From contig ONXW01000159.1 in the NCBI GenBank assembly GCA_900321915.1, forward strand, positions 1 to 9,000: a stretch of DNA of 9,000 nucleotides, given 5' to 3'. Positions 1 through 7,245 of the stretch are shown piece after piece. The notes below the pieces were generated by a model. The model ran no database searches and was not told where the DNA came from. It was given only the letters and a program-made list of their open reading frames with translations. Every line of letters begins with the position of its first letter. Position 1 is the stretch's first letter. This stretch comes from an uncultured Eubacteriales bacterium. Lineage in GTDB: Bacteria > Bacillota > Clostridia > Lachnospirales > Lachnospiraceae. The position numbers were made by a program, and so were the translations under genes.

Positions 1-1310
1 ACGCCCCGGGCCGCCAGGGTTCCGAAGGTCACAATCTGGGCGACGCAGTCCCGCCCGTACTTTTCCGTGACATAGTCGATGACCTCCTGCCGCCGCTCAT
101 ACTCAAAGTCCACGTCAATATCGGGCATGGATACGCGCTCCGGGTTCAGGAATCGCTCAAAAATCAGCTGCAGGCGGATGGGGTCGATATCCGTAATACC
201 CAGGGAATAGGAGACAATGCTTCCGGCGGCGGACCCTCTTCCGGGCCCGACCATGATGCCCTGGGAACGGGCATAATGAATGTAATCCCAGACAATGAGG
301 AAATAATCGACGAAGCCCATGGAGTGGATAGTATCCAGCTCATAGCGGAGACGTTCCCGCAGCGCCCCGTCATCCTCAGGATAGCGTTTCCTGAAGCCTT
401 CCTCGCAGAGCTCCTGCAGGTAATCCCAGGATGTCTCCCCCTCCGGCACGTCGTATTTGGGCAGTTTCCGGACGCCGAACTCTATCTCCACATTGCAGCG
501 GGCCGCGATCTTTGCCGTGTTCTCCAGCGCGTCCGGCGCGTAAGCGAACAGCTGCCGCATCTCTTCCTCTGATTTCAGGTAATACTGGCCGCCCTCATAG
601 CGCATGCGGTCGGTGTCGGAAACCTTTTTCCCCGTCTGGATGCACAGAAGGATATCGTGGGGCTCCACATCGTCTTTTGTGATGTAGTGGCAGTCATTGG
701 TACAGATGACGGGGATCCCCAGGTCATCCCGCATGCGCAGGATGCCGGCATTGACCTTCCGCTGCAGGGGAATGCCGTGATCCATGATCTCCAGGAAGAA
801 ATTATCCTCCCCGAAGATTTTCCGGTACCGCAGCGCCGCCCTGCAGGCCTCTTCATAGCGGTCCGCCGCCAGGTTCCTGGCTACCTCGCCCGCCAGGCAG
901 GCGGAGGAGCAGATCAGCCCCTCATGGTACTGCTCCAGGATCTCCAGGTCCACGCGGGGCCGGTAATAGAAGCCCTCCGTGAAACCGCGGGATACGATTT
1001 TCATCAGGTTTTCATATCCGCGGTTATTCTCCGCCAGAAGTATCAGGTGGTAGTATTTATCATCCCCCGCGCCTGCCTCCCGGTCAAACCGGGATCCCGG
1101 CGCGACATATATCTCGCATCCGATGATGGGCTTTATCCCCTCGGCCTTCGCCGCGCGGTAGAAATCTATCACCCCGTACATGGCGCCGTGGTCGGTAATT
1201 GCCAGGCTGTCCATTCCCAGCTCCTTCGCGCGGTGAACCATCTCCGGGATCTTTCCCGAAGCGTCCAGGAGGCTGTATTCCGTATGTACATGAAGGTGCG
1301 TGAACGCCAT
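1..1310 (-). CDS. dnaE: DNA polymerase III subunit alpha (DnaE), N-terminal 436 residues; 3' end outside window
   Basis: Replicative DNA polymerase of the C family. In Firmicutes DnaE typically works beside PolC and extends RNA primers on the lagging strand. The frame is open from an ATG at 1310 to the left edge, so only the first third or so of the usual 1100-plus residues is visible. An N-terminal PHP domain (about residues 4-210) keeps the metal-ligand pattern: HLHVH (5-9), TDH (39-41), GCE (64-66), His88, Cys138 and NDCH (205-208). The polymerase core follows with [10 protein letters not shown] (355-364) and PDIDVDF (396-402), whose Asp399 and Asp401 match the catalytic aspartates of Escherichia coli alpha. 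The start is fixed by the family-typical opening and by AAAGGAG 6 nt upstream. The intact PHP ligands suggest it may keep metal-dependent proofreading, as reported for non-enterobacterial DnaE (inference). It follows the HPr-like gene after 110 nt containing a hairpin, so its expression may be partly separated from the upstream operon. Confidence 0.96.
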   Translation of the reverse strand, partial: MAFTHLHVHTEYSLLDASGKIPEMVHRAKELGMDSLAITDHGAMYGVIDFYRAAKAEGIKPIIGCEIYVAPGSRFDREAGAGDDKYYHLILLAENNRGYENLMKIVSRGFTEGFYYRPRVDLEILEQYHEGLICSSACLAGEVARNLAADRYEEACRAALRYRKIFGEDNFFLEIMDHGIPLQRKVNAGILRMRDDLGIPVICTNDCHYITKDDVEPHDILLCIQTGKKVSDTDRMRYEGGQYYLKSEEEMRQLFAYAPDALENTAKIAARCNVEIEFGVRKLPKYDVPEGETSWDYLQELCEEGFRKRYPEDDGALRERLRYELDTIHSMGFVDYFLIVWDYIHYARSQGIMVGPGRGSAAGSIVSYSLGITDIDPIRLQLIFERFLNPERVSMPDIDVDFEYERRQEVIDYVTEKYGRDCVAQIVTFGTLAARG

Positions 1311-1316
1311 CGCGGA

Positions 1317-1323
1317 CTCCTTT
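1317..1323 (-). promoter_or_regulatory. Ribosome binding site of dnaE
   Basis: AAAGGAG on the minus strand lies 6 nt before the ATG at 1310. It supports this start and shows that dnaE has its own strong translation signal after the 110-nt gap. I found no convincing -35/-10 pair in the gap. The nearest -10-like hexamer is GATACT, and it has no matching -35. Confidence 0.75.
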
Positions 1324-1354
1324 CTCTCGTCTGTAAAGTATCGGCAGAACAGCA

Positions 1355-1391
1355 GACAGGCCGCCGCACGAAACCCATGCAGCGGCCTGTC
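1355..1391 (-). terminator. Strong hairpin between the HPr-like gene and dnaE; possible weak terminator or attenuator
   Basis: Read on the minus strand, the arms GACAGGCCGCTGCATG and CGTGCGGCGGCCTGTC pair over 16 positions around a 5-nt loop (GGTTT), with 14 Watson-Crick pairs and two G-U wobbles. On the plus strand those wobbles become A-C mismatches, so the full fold exists only in the transcript of the operon. It begins 29 nt after the HPr-like stop codon. The following bases, TGCTGTTCTGCC, are only moderately T-rich, so a clean intrinsic terminator is not certain. It could allow partial read-through into dnaE, or protect the 3' end of the upstream message. Confidence 0.5.
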
Positions 1392-1420
1392 CAACTCTCT
1401 ATTCGGTGCGGAATGTCAGA

Positions 1421-1678
1421 TTACTTGTTTCCGGTCAGATACTCCTCAATGCCGTCCAGGGCACTGCCCTCGTCGGCACCATCTGCGGTAACGGTAATCG
1501 TATCGCCGGATTTCAGCATCAGCGACATGACTCCCATGATGCTCTTAGCGTTGACGTGATGATTGTCCGCCTCGATGTGAACGCTGCTCTCGTACTGGCT
1601 CGCCACCTGTACGAGCATCGCTGCAAGCCGGGCTTCCACGCCCTTGCCAAGGTCCAACCGGATTTCTCTGGTATCCAT
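1421..1678 (-). CDS. HPr-family protein lacking His15 (Crh-like)
   Basis: An 85-residue HPr-fold protein, the usual family length. Normal HPr takes phosphate from Enzyme I on His15 and passes it to sugar transporters. HprK phosphorylates Ser46, and HPr(Ser-P) then acts with CcpA in catabolite repression. Here the regulatory region is intact (KSIMGVMSL, residues 45-53, with Ser46 exactly in place), but the active-site segment reads GVEARLA: codon 15 is GAA (Glu) where GIHARPA is expected. Arg17 is kept and Pro18 is Leu. Without His15 it should not carry PTS phosphate. This resembles Bacillus subtilis Crh, which has Gln15 and keeps Ser46, and which also lies directly after whiA (yvcL). A regulatory role as an HprK target is inferred. 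The ATG lies 2 nt after the whiA stop, with AGGAGG inside the end of whiA. I give no symbol because orthology to crh rather than parallel loss of His15 is not shown. Confidence 0.92.
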   Translation of the reverse strand: MDTREIRLDLGKGVEARLAAMLVQVASQYESSVHIEADNHHVNAKSIMGVMSLMLKSGDTITVTADGADEGSALDGIEEYLTGNK

Positions 1679-1680
1679 AA

Positions 1681-2631
1681 TCAGTTTCTGCCTCCTCTTA
1701 AACCATCCGCGATCTCACTGATTTTCCGGAGCCGGTGGTTGACCCCCGACTTTCCGACCGGCGTTTCCAGCATGGCTCCCAGCTCAAGAAGAGAAGCTTC
1801 CGGCGCCTGAAGTCTGGCTCTCGCCATCTCCTCCAGCTGCGGCGGGAGGAATTCCAATCCTTTGGTTTCGCGTATGTACTCAATATCCGCCACCTGACGA
1901 ATTGCCGCGGATACTGTTTTGTTCAGGTTCGCGGTCTCACAGTTCACCTTACGGTTTACCGTGTTCCGCATCTCCTTCACGATCCGGATATTCTCAAGGT
2001 CCATCAGGGCGCTGTCAGCCCCCATCAGTCCGAGAAGATCCACTATCTGATTGCCTTCTTTAATATATACCACATAATACTTCTTTCTGACAACTGTTTT
2101 TGCTTCCAGGCCGAAGGTACCGATAATCTCGCAGAGCTGCGCGGCCCTGTCGGCATTCTGGCAGACCAGTTCCAGATGGTAGAAACGCTCCGGGTCGCTG
2201 ATGGATCCGGAAGCCAGGAACGCCCCCCGGACAAAAGCCCTCCGGCAGCAGTCCTGCCGCAGAATATAGCTGCGCACCGTCCGGTAGTTTTCCCCGATCA
2301 CGCCTTCCCGGTCAATCATCTTGCACGCCTCCAGGATTCGGCGGGCTGAATCCGCGTCCCGCACGAGGACCACGTAGGCCCGGTTTTTCCCCGGCGCGTG
2401 GCTGCGCCGGATCAGGATTTCCCCGCGGATCCCGAAGGTTTCCTTCAGCAGGAGAAAAAACTTCCTGGCTACCGTGACATTTTCCGTGGAAATCCGGATG
2501 TGCAGGCTGTCCTCATAGATGCCCACCGTGCCGCACATCCCGAGAAGGGCCGTGATCTCCGCGATCCTGCAGTGCCTGGCCGAAGGCATTCTCCGGGAAA
2601 GCTCTTCCTTCACTCTCGAGGAAAATGACAT
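1681..2631 (-). CDS. whiA: DNA-binding regulator WhiA
   Basis: A conserved Gram-positive protein that controls sporulation-linked division genes in Streptomyces and affects cell division and chromosome segregation in Bacillus. At 316 residues it is the normal length. The opening MSFSSRVKEELSR matches the family start. Residues 1-85 are the WhiA N-terminal domain. The LAGLIDADG-like domain spans about 90-215, with RGAFLASGSISDPERFYHLE at 135-154. The family homing-endonuclease fold is regarded as catalytically dead. The C-terminal helix-turn-helix covers about 225-310, with the hallmarks VNCETANLNKTV (229-240) and GKSGVNHRLRKI (293-304). AAGGAGG 9 nt before the ATG supports the start. It follows rapZ after 37 nt, whereas Bacillus subtilis has yvcK between them. 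Confidence 0.97.
   Translation of the reverse strand: MSFSSRVKEELSRRMPSARHCRIAEITALLGMCGTVGIYEDSLHIRISTENVTVARKFFLLLKETFGIRGEILIRRSHAPGKNRAYVVLVRDADSARRILEACKMIDREGVIGENYRTVRSYILRQDCCRRAFVRGAFLASGSISDPERFYHLELVCQNADRAAQLCEIIGTFGLEAKTVVRKKYYVVYIKEGNQIVDLLGLMGADSALMDLENIRIVKEMRNTVNRKVNCETANLNKTVSAAIRQVADIEYIRETKGLEFLPPQLEEMARARLQAPEASLLELGAMLETPVGKSGVNHRLRKISEIADGLRGGRN
1691..1696 (-). promoter_or_regulatory. Ribosome binding site of the HPr-like gene, inside whiA
   Basis: A perfect AGGAGG lies within the last codons of whiA, 12 nt before the ATG at 1678. The spacing is longer than usual. With the 2-nt gap between genes, this suggests translation coupled to whiA termination. Confidence 0.65.
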
Positions 2632-2640
2632 AACACACCG

Positions 2641-2647
2641 CCTCCTT
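2641..2647 (-). promoter_or_regulatory. Ribosome binding site of whiA
   Basis: AAGGAGG on the minus strand lies 9 nt before the whiA ATG at 2631, in the 37-nt gap after rapZ. It is one of the strongest translation signals in the window and confirms the family-typical start MSFSS. Confidence 0.75.
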
Positions 2648-2668
2648 CAGCATATGCCGTAAAAAGCC

Positions 2669-3529
2669 CTACTTCCGGTCCATGTCCCGGTGAATCTTCT
2701 TGAGACCGATGTCTTCGTGCCGTTCAAGGCGGTCACACAGAAGGTTTGTGATGGTTACGGAGCGGTGGCGCCCGCCGGTGCACCCGACGGCGATCACCAG
2801 CTGGCTCTTCCCCTCCTTCCGGTAATTGGGGAGGAGAAAATCGATCATGTCCGAGAGTTTGTCGAGGAATTCCTCCGCCGTGCCGCCCTGCTTCACATAT
2901 TCCTGGACCTCCGGGTCGTCTCCCGTTTTCCGCCGCAGATCCTCCACATAGTAGGGATTGGGCAGGAAGCGCACGTCAAACACCAGGTCCGCGTCCACAG
3001 GGATGCCGTATTTGAAGCCGAAGCTCAGCACCGTCACGAAAAGATTGGAGAATTCTTCATTTGCCACAAAAATGCGGGCAAGCTCCGACCGGAGATCCCT
3101 CGTCAGCAGGTTGGAGGTGTCCAGGATATAGTTGGCCCGCTTTTTGATGAATTTCAGCCGCTCCCGCTCCAGGCGGATGCCTTCTCCCACCCGGTCGGCC
3201 GCGGCCAGCGGGTGTGCCCTGCGGGATTCCTTGTACCGCCTTGTCAGCGTCTCGTCGGAGCACTCCATAAACAGCACGGTGAAGGGGATCTTCGCCGCCT
3301 GCCATTTATCCAGCGTCTCGGAGAGCAGGGGGAGCTGTTCCCCGCTGCGGATGTCCACGCCGATGGCAGCGTCCCCGAAATCCCGGCCGCTGGAAAACAT
3401 CAGGTCCGCGAACTTGTCGAGCAGCTCGATGGGGAGGTTGTCGGCGCAGTAAAAGCCCATATCTTCCAGCATCTTCAGCGCCGTATTCCGCCCGGCGCCG
3501 GACATGCCGGTCACAATCACAAGTCTCAT
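2669..3529 (-). CDS. rapZ: RapZ/YvcJ family nucleotide-binding protein, variant P-loop
   Basis: RapZ in Escherichia coli is the adaptor that delivers small RNA GlmZ to RNase E and so tunes glucosamine-6-phosphate synthase. Bacillus YvcJ binds and hydrolyses nucleotides and affects competence. Its role in clostridia is not settled. The protein has 286 residues, a normal length. The N-terminal P-loop domain covers about 1-150, with ADNLP (29-33) and RYKESRRAHPLA (98-109). The C-terminal RapZ domain has SFGFKYGIP (169-177), FDVRFLPNP (184-192) and GCTGGRHRSV (249-258). The P-loop reads GMSGAGRNT (8-16), so the Walker A Lys is Arg14 (CGG) and the next residue is Asn. Arg at this place also occurs, as I recall, in actinobacterial homologues, so the protein need not be dead. 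The ATG overlaps the murB stop by 4 nt (ATGA), which implies coupling. The ribosome binding site (GGAAGTGAG) is only moderate. Confidence 0.95.
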   Translation of the reverse strand: MRLVIVTGMSGAGRNTALKMLEDMGFYCADNLPIELLDKFADLMFSSGRDFGDAAIGVDIRSGEQLPLLSETLDKWQAAKIPFTVLFMECSDETLTRRYKESRRAHPLAAADRVGEGIRLERERLKFIKKRANYILDTSNLLTRDLRSELARIFVANEEFSNLFVTVLSFGFKYGIPVDADLVFDVRFLPNPYYVEDLRRKTGDDPEVQEYVKQGGTAEEFLDKLSDMIDFLLPNYRKEGKSQLVIAVGCTGGRHRSVTITNLLCDRLERHEDIGLKKIHRDMDRK

Positions 3530-4434
3530 AGTATTCTCACTTCCGGTTCCAGCAGAACCCCGGATGTCTTCTCCACGATGCGCTGTACGTCTTCCATCAG
3601 CTTCAGGATATCCGAAGCGGTGGCCCCGCCGCGGTTCACCACGAAGCCGCAGTGTTTTTCCGAAACCTGGGCGCCGCCGACGGTGTAGCCGCGGAGTCCC
3701 GCGTCCTGGATGAGTTTTCCGGCAAAATGGCCCGCCGGGCGCTTAAAGGTGCTGCCGGCGCTGGGATATTCCAGGGGCTGCTTGTCCCTGCGCTGCTTTG
3801 CCAGATCCTCCATCTTCGCGGCGATCTCCTCCCGGTCTCCCTCCTCCAGGGCAATCTCCGCCCCCAGGACCGTATACCCCTCCCGGGGAATGATGCTGGT
3901 GCGGTATCCCATCCGGAGCTCGCGCGGAGTCATTGACACAATCTCCAGGTTCTTTGTCAGCAGGCGGACCGACCGCAGGATATCCTTCATCTCCCCGCCG
4001 TAGGCCCCGGCGTTCATCACGGCCGCGCCCCCGAGGGACCCGGGAATTCCCGCCGCGAATTCCATGCCGCGGAGGCCTTCCTCCAGCGCCCTTTTGGCAA
4101 TAACGGAGAGAAGCGCGCCGGCGCCGGCCCGGATGATTCCGGTCCCGTCTTTCTTTTCCACTGAAATATCCGACATCTCCTGCCCTATCTTCAGGATCAC
4201 GCCGCGATATCCCTCATCCTTTACCAGGAGGTTGGTTCCGTTCCCCATGACATAACAGGGAATATTCTCCTCCCGGCAGAACCTGAGGACGCCCGCGACG
4301 GCATTTTCATCCTTCGCCAGGACCAGGCAGTCCGCCGGTCCTCCCACATGAAAGGAAATATGCCCGCTCATGGGCTCGTTCACGAGTATGCGGCTTTCCC
4401 CGGCCGCAAGCTGCAGCCTGTCTGTATTTACCAT
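3526..4434 (-). CDS. murB: UDP-N-acetylenolpyruvoylglucosamine reductase (MurB, type II)
   Basis: Cytoplasmic FAD enzyme that reduces UDP-GlcNAc-enolpyruvate with NADPH to UDP-MurNAc, the second committed step of peptidoglycan synthesis. The protein has 302 residues from the ATG at 4434. The frame is open further upstream to 4581, but that extension only overlaps hprK and has no MurB similarity, whereas 4434 overlaps the hprK stop as TGATG and has GGGGGAG 4 nt upstream. FAD-binding segments are HVGGPAD (29-35), GNGTNLLV (64-71) and AGIPGSLGGAAVMNAGAYGGE (128-148). Catalytic candidates are Arg178 in GYRTS, Ser228 in SAGSTFKRP, and the Glu in LEPEVRIL at the C-terminus (296 or 298). The compact length and absence of the extra loop of type I enzymes fit the Firmicutes type II form. 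It sits between two regulators of sugar metabolism, hprK and rapZ, linking carbon status with wall synthesis (inference). Confidence 0.97.
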   Translation of the reverse strand: MVNTDRLQLAAGESRILVNEPMSGHISFHVGGPADCLVLAKDENAVAGVLRFCREENIPCYVMGNGTNLLVKDEGYRGVILKIGQEMSDISVEKKDGTGIIRAGAGALLSVIAKRALEEGLRGMEFAAGIPGSLGGAAVMNAGAYGGEMKDILRSVRLLTKNLEIVSMTPRELRMGYRTSIIPREGYTVLGAEIALEEGDREEIAAKMEDLAKQRRDKQPLEYPSAGSTFKRPAGHFAGKLIQDAGLRGYTVGGAQVSEKHCGFVVNRGGATASDILKLMEDVQRIVEKTSGVLLEPEVRIL

Positions 4435-5360
4435 CAGTCTCCCCCTGCCATCGCGGCCTGCACCCTGCGGTACAGTTCCTGCGCCGTATTGTATCCCATC
4501 TCCTTCTGGCGGAAATTCACCGCCGCGGATTCCACGATAACCGCCAGGTTGCGGCCCGGCCGGATCGGGATGGAATGGCACACGATCTTATTGCCCAGGA
4601 ATTCCATATAGTGGTCTTCCAGGCCCAGGCGGTCGTAATCCCGGTCTCTGTCCCACTCTTCCAGCTTGATGACCATGTCGACCGACTGCTCGTCCTTCAC
4701 GGACTGCACGCCGAACAGGGTCTTCACGTCGATGATGCCGATGCCCCGCAGCTCGATAAAATACCGGGTGATATCCGGGGATGTGCCCATCAGGCGGGAA
4801 TCGCTGTAGCGGCGGATCTCCACCACGTCATCGCTGACCAGGCGGTGTCCGCGCTTGATGAGCTCCAGCGCCGCCTCGCTCTTGCCGATGCCGCTCTCGC
4901 CCATAATCAGGACGCCGACGCCGGCTACATCCACCAGGACGCCGTGAATGCTGATCATCGGCGCAAGCAGCTGGTTCAGCCAGACGATAACTTCCGCCAT
5001 CAGGTCCGACGTCATCTTATCCGACTGGAGGCAGGGCACTTCATACTGAACGCAGAGATTCTGCACGTCCTCCCCCGGGTCAATGCCGCGGCTGTACACC
5101 AGGCACGGGATACCGGAAGAAATCAGCTTCTCGAACACGTCGTGCCGCCGCTTTTCGTCCAGCGCCGCCACATAGGAAGACTCGACATTTCCGATAATCT
5201 GTACGCGATCCTTGTCAAAATGCTTGAAAAAGCCGGCCAGCTGGAGCGCCGGGCGGTTAACCTCCTGGCTCTTCAGCACGATGTTATCCGTATCAATCTC
5301 GGGGGTCAGGTTTCGGAGTCCGTGTTTTTCAATCAGCTCCTTAATAGTAACATCAGCCAT
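4434..5360 (-). CDS. hprK: HPr kinase/phosphorylase (HprK)
   Basis: Bifunctional enzyme that phosphorylates Ser46 of HPr or Crh when glycolytic intermediates are high and removes the phosphate when inorganic phosphate is high, thereby setting carbon catabolite repression in Firmicutes. It has 308 residues, close to the usual 310. The N-terminal domain covers 1-130. The kinase core holds the catalytic-region IHGVLVDV (138-145, His139), the P-loop GESGIGKS (154-161), SDD (176-178), and the family signature [15 protein letters not shown] (203-217). The C-terminus has [14 protein letters not shown] (264-277). All key residues look intact. The ATG at 5360 overlaps the end of uvrC by 8 nt and has GAGGAAGG just upstream. 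Its presumed substrate, the HPr-like protein with Ser46, is encoded three genes downstream in the same run. A canonical His15 HPr presumably lies elsewhere in the genome. Confidence 0.98.
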   Translation of the reverse strand: MADVTIKELIEKHGLRNLTPEIDTDNIVLKSQEVNRPALQLAGFFKHFDKDRVQIIGNVESSYVAALDEKRRHDVFEKLISSGIPCLVYSRGIDPGEDVQNLCVQYEVPCLQSDKMTSDLMAEVIVWLNQLLAPMISIHGVLVDVAGVGVLIMGESGIGKSEAALELIKRGHRLVSDDVVEIRRYSDSRLMGTSPDITRYFIELRGIGIIDVKTLFGVQSVKDEQSVDMVIKLEEWDRDRDYDRLGLEDHYMEFLGNKIVCHSIPIRPGRNLAVIVESAAVNFRQKEMGYNTAQELYRRVQAAMAGGD

Positions 5361-7233
5361 TGGTACCTTCCTCTCTGCTGTGAAAATAACTGTATACCTT
5401 CTCTGCTGCTGCCTGGTTCATGGAGGGAACGCTGAGCAGTTCCTCCACGGTCGCGTCCCGTATCGCCTCAAAACTGCGGAAAGCCCGCATGAGCGCCAGA
5501 CGCCTCTTCGGTCCGATGCCGGGAATATCGTCCAGCACCGAGTGAACCTGTTCCTTGCTGCGGAGGCTCCGGTGATACTCGATGGCAAACCGGTGCGCCT
5601 CGTCCTGTACTCTCGTGATCAGCTTAAACCCCTCCGAATGCGTATCGATGGGGATTTCCACGTTGTTGAAATAAAGCCCCCTGGTGCGGTGATGGTCGTC
5701 CTTCACCATGCCGCAGACCGGAATCGCGAGCCCCAGCTCCGACAGGACCTCCTGCGCGATATTGACCTGGCCGCGGCCGCCGTCCATCATCAGGAGATCC
5801 GGGAACCTGGTAAAGCTGCCGGCAGACACATCCTGCCCGGCCTTTCTCAGCCGGTCCGCCTCGTCGATCCCGTGGGAAAAGCGGCGCATCAGCACCTCCC
5901 GCATGGACGCGTAATCATTCGGGCCCTGCACGGTGCGGATCCGGAACTTCCTGTAATCGTTCCTCCGGGGTTTCCCGTTCTCAAAAACCACCATGGATCC
6001 CACCGACTCAAAGCCGCTGATATTGGAGATATCGTAGGCCTCCACGCGGCGGATCCCGGAAAGGCCTATCCAGGACGCCACCTGGTTCATGGCCCCGATG
6101 GTGCGGAGCTCTTCCCTCTTTATTTTGTCCCGGTCCTGGGACAGCACCATATCCGCGTTCTTCTTGGCCAGCTCCACCAGCTTTTCCTTCTGGCCCTTCT
6201 TCGGCACAATGATGCGGACCTTCTGCCCCCGGCGGCCCGTGAGGTACTTCTCCAGCACCTCCCTGTCCTCGATCTCCTCCTGGAGCCAGATTTCATGGGG
6301 CACAAAGGGGGTCCCGGAATAATACTGGCGCACAAACATGTCCAGGATCTCGGAATCCTCCTGGTCCCAGGCCACACTCATATGGAAATGTTCCCGGCCG
6401 ATCATCTTCCCGTCCCGCACGAAGAAAATCTGGGCCACCGCGTCCCCCTGGTCGTGGGAAACCGCGATGATATCCCTGTCGTCCATGCTCTGGCTGGTGA
6501 TCTTCTGGCGCTCCTCCACCTGCTTCACGCTGTGCAGAAGCTCCCGGTACTCGATGGCCTTCTCAAATTCCAGCGCCTCGCTGGCCGCCTGCATCCGACT
6601 CTCCAGCTCTTTCGTCACTTCCCCGTAATGGCCGTCCAAAAAGTGCAGGACCCTGTCCACCTGCTTCCGGTAATCCTCCTCCGAGATGAGCCCCATGCAG
6701 GGCGCGTCGCACTGGCGGATATGATAGTAGAGGCAGGGGCGCTCCTTCCCGATATCCTCCGGCAGCTTCCTGCTGCAGTTCCGGATATGGTAAATGCGGT
6801 GCATCAGGTCGATGGTGTCCTTGACTGCCCCCGCGCTGGAAAACGGCCCGTAATAGCGGTTTTTGTCCCTGGCCATCCTCCGCGAGAAGAGTACCCTGGG
6901 AAATGCCTCCTCCACCGTCACCTTCACGTAGGGATAGGTCTTGTCATCCTTCAGCAGCGTGTTGTACCGGGGCCGGTGCTCCTTGATGAGGTTATTCTCC
7001 AGCACCAGGGCCTCCAGCTCCGAGTCCGTGACAATATACTCAAAGTGGTCAATCTGCTCCACCATCTTCGCGATCTGCGGCCCCCGTCCCACAATCTTGC
7101 GGAAATAGGACCTGACGCGGTTATGCAGATTGACCGCCTTGCCCACATAGAGAATCTCGTCGCGGGCCGAGCGCATGATGTAGACGCCCGGCTGCGGCGG
7201 AAGTTTTTTCAGTTCATCCTCGATAACAAACAT
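5353..7233 (-). CDS. uvrC: UvrABC excinuclease subunit C
   Basis: Nuclease subunit of nucleotide excision repair that cuts on both sides of bulky lesions marked by UvrA and UvrB. It is full length at 626 residues. The GIY-YIG domain (about 13-95) makes the 3' cut and shows Tyr18, Tyr29, Arg39 and Glu79 in [10 protein letters not shown]. Four cysteines (153, 167, 175, 179) have the spacing of the iron-sulfur cluster described in Escherichia coli UvrC. The UVR motif that contacts UvrB lies at about 207-240. The RNase H-like domain (about 380-550), which makes the 5' cut, has Asp401, Asp440, Asp484 in MDGGRGQ and His547 in DEAH. Tandem helix-hairpin-helix motifs (about 566-618) close the protein. 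The ATG at 7233 places GVY at the family-typical distance, but there is no proper ribosome binding site. Only AGGA about 17 nt upstream is seen, so translation may depend on ribosomes finishing ftsH 12 nt before. Confidence 0.98.
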   Translation of the reverse strand: MFVIEDELKKLPPQPGVYIMRSARDEILYVGKAVNLHNRVRSYFRKIVGRGPQIAKMVEQIDHFEYIVTDSELEALVLENNLIKEHRPRYNTLLKDDKTYPYVKVTVEEAFPRVLFSRRMARDKNRYYGPFSSAGAVKDTIDLMHRIYHIRNCSRKLPEDIGKERPCLYYHIRQCDAPCMGLISEEDYRKQVDRVLHFLDGHYGEVTKELESRMQAASEALEFEKAIEYRELLHSVKQVEERQKITSQSMDDRDIIAVSHDQGDAVAQIFFVRDGKMIGREHFHMSVAWDQEDSEILDMFVRQYYSGTPFVPHEIWLQEEIEDREVLEKYLTGRRGQKVRIIVPKKGQKEKLVELAKKNADMVLSQDRDKIKREELRTIGAMNQVASWIGLSGIRRVEAYDISNISGFESVGSMVVFENGKPRRNDYRKFRIRTVQGPNDYASMREVLMRRFSHGIDEADRLRKAGQDVSAGSFTRFPDLLMMDGGRGQVNIAQEVLSELGLAIPVCGMVKDDHHRTRGLYFNNVEIPIDTHSEGFKLITRVQDEAHRFAIEYHRSLRSKEQVHSVLDDIPGIGPKRRLALMRAFRSFEAIRDATVEELLSVPSMNQAAAEKVYSYFHSREEGTNG

Positions 7234-7245
7234 ATTGGTTTATAT

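Noticed and set aside
1311..1354. Possible separate promoter for dnaE
   Set aside because: Only a 4-of-6 match to a -10 box (GATACT) is seen and no -35 box at proper spacing.
657..1559. 300-codon open frame on the plus strand opposite dnaE and the HPr-like gene
   Set aside because: It crosses two genes supported by clear motifs, shows no recognisable domain, and is explained by GC-rich third positions leaving antisense frames open.
2690..3688. 332-codon open frame on the plus strand opposite rapZ and murB
   Set aside because: It is antisense to two well-supported genes, spans their junction, and its His/Gln/Val-rich composition is typical of a shadow frame.
4435..4581. 49-residue N-terminal extension of murB
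   Set aside because: It lies wholly within hprK in another frame, is Gly/Pro/Arg-rich without MurB similarity, and the ATG at 4434 has a ribosome binding site and the family-typical length.
4575..5435. 286-codon open frame on the plus strand opposite hprK and the end of uvrC
   Set aside because: It is the antisense shadow of hprK, with no motif, and its composition (rich in Asp, His, Gln, Leu) mirrors the complement of real codons.
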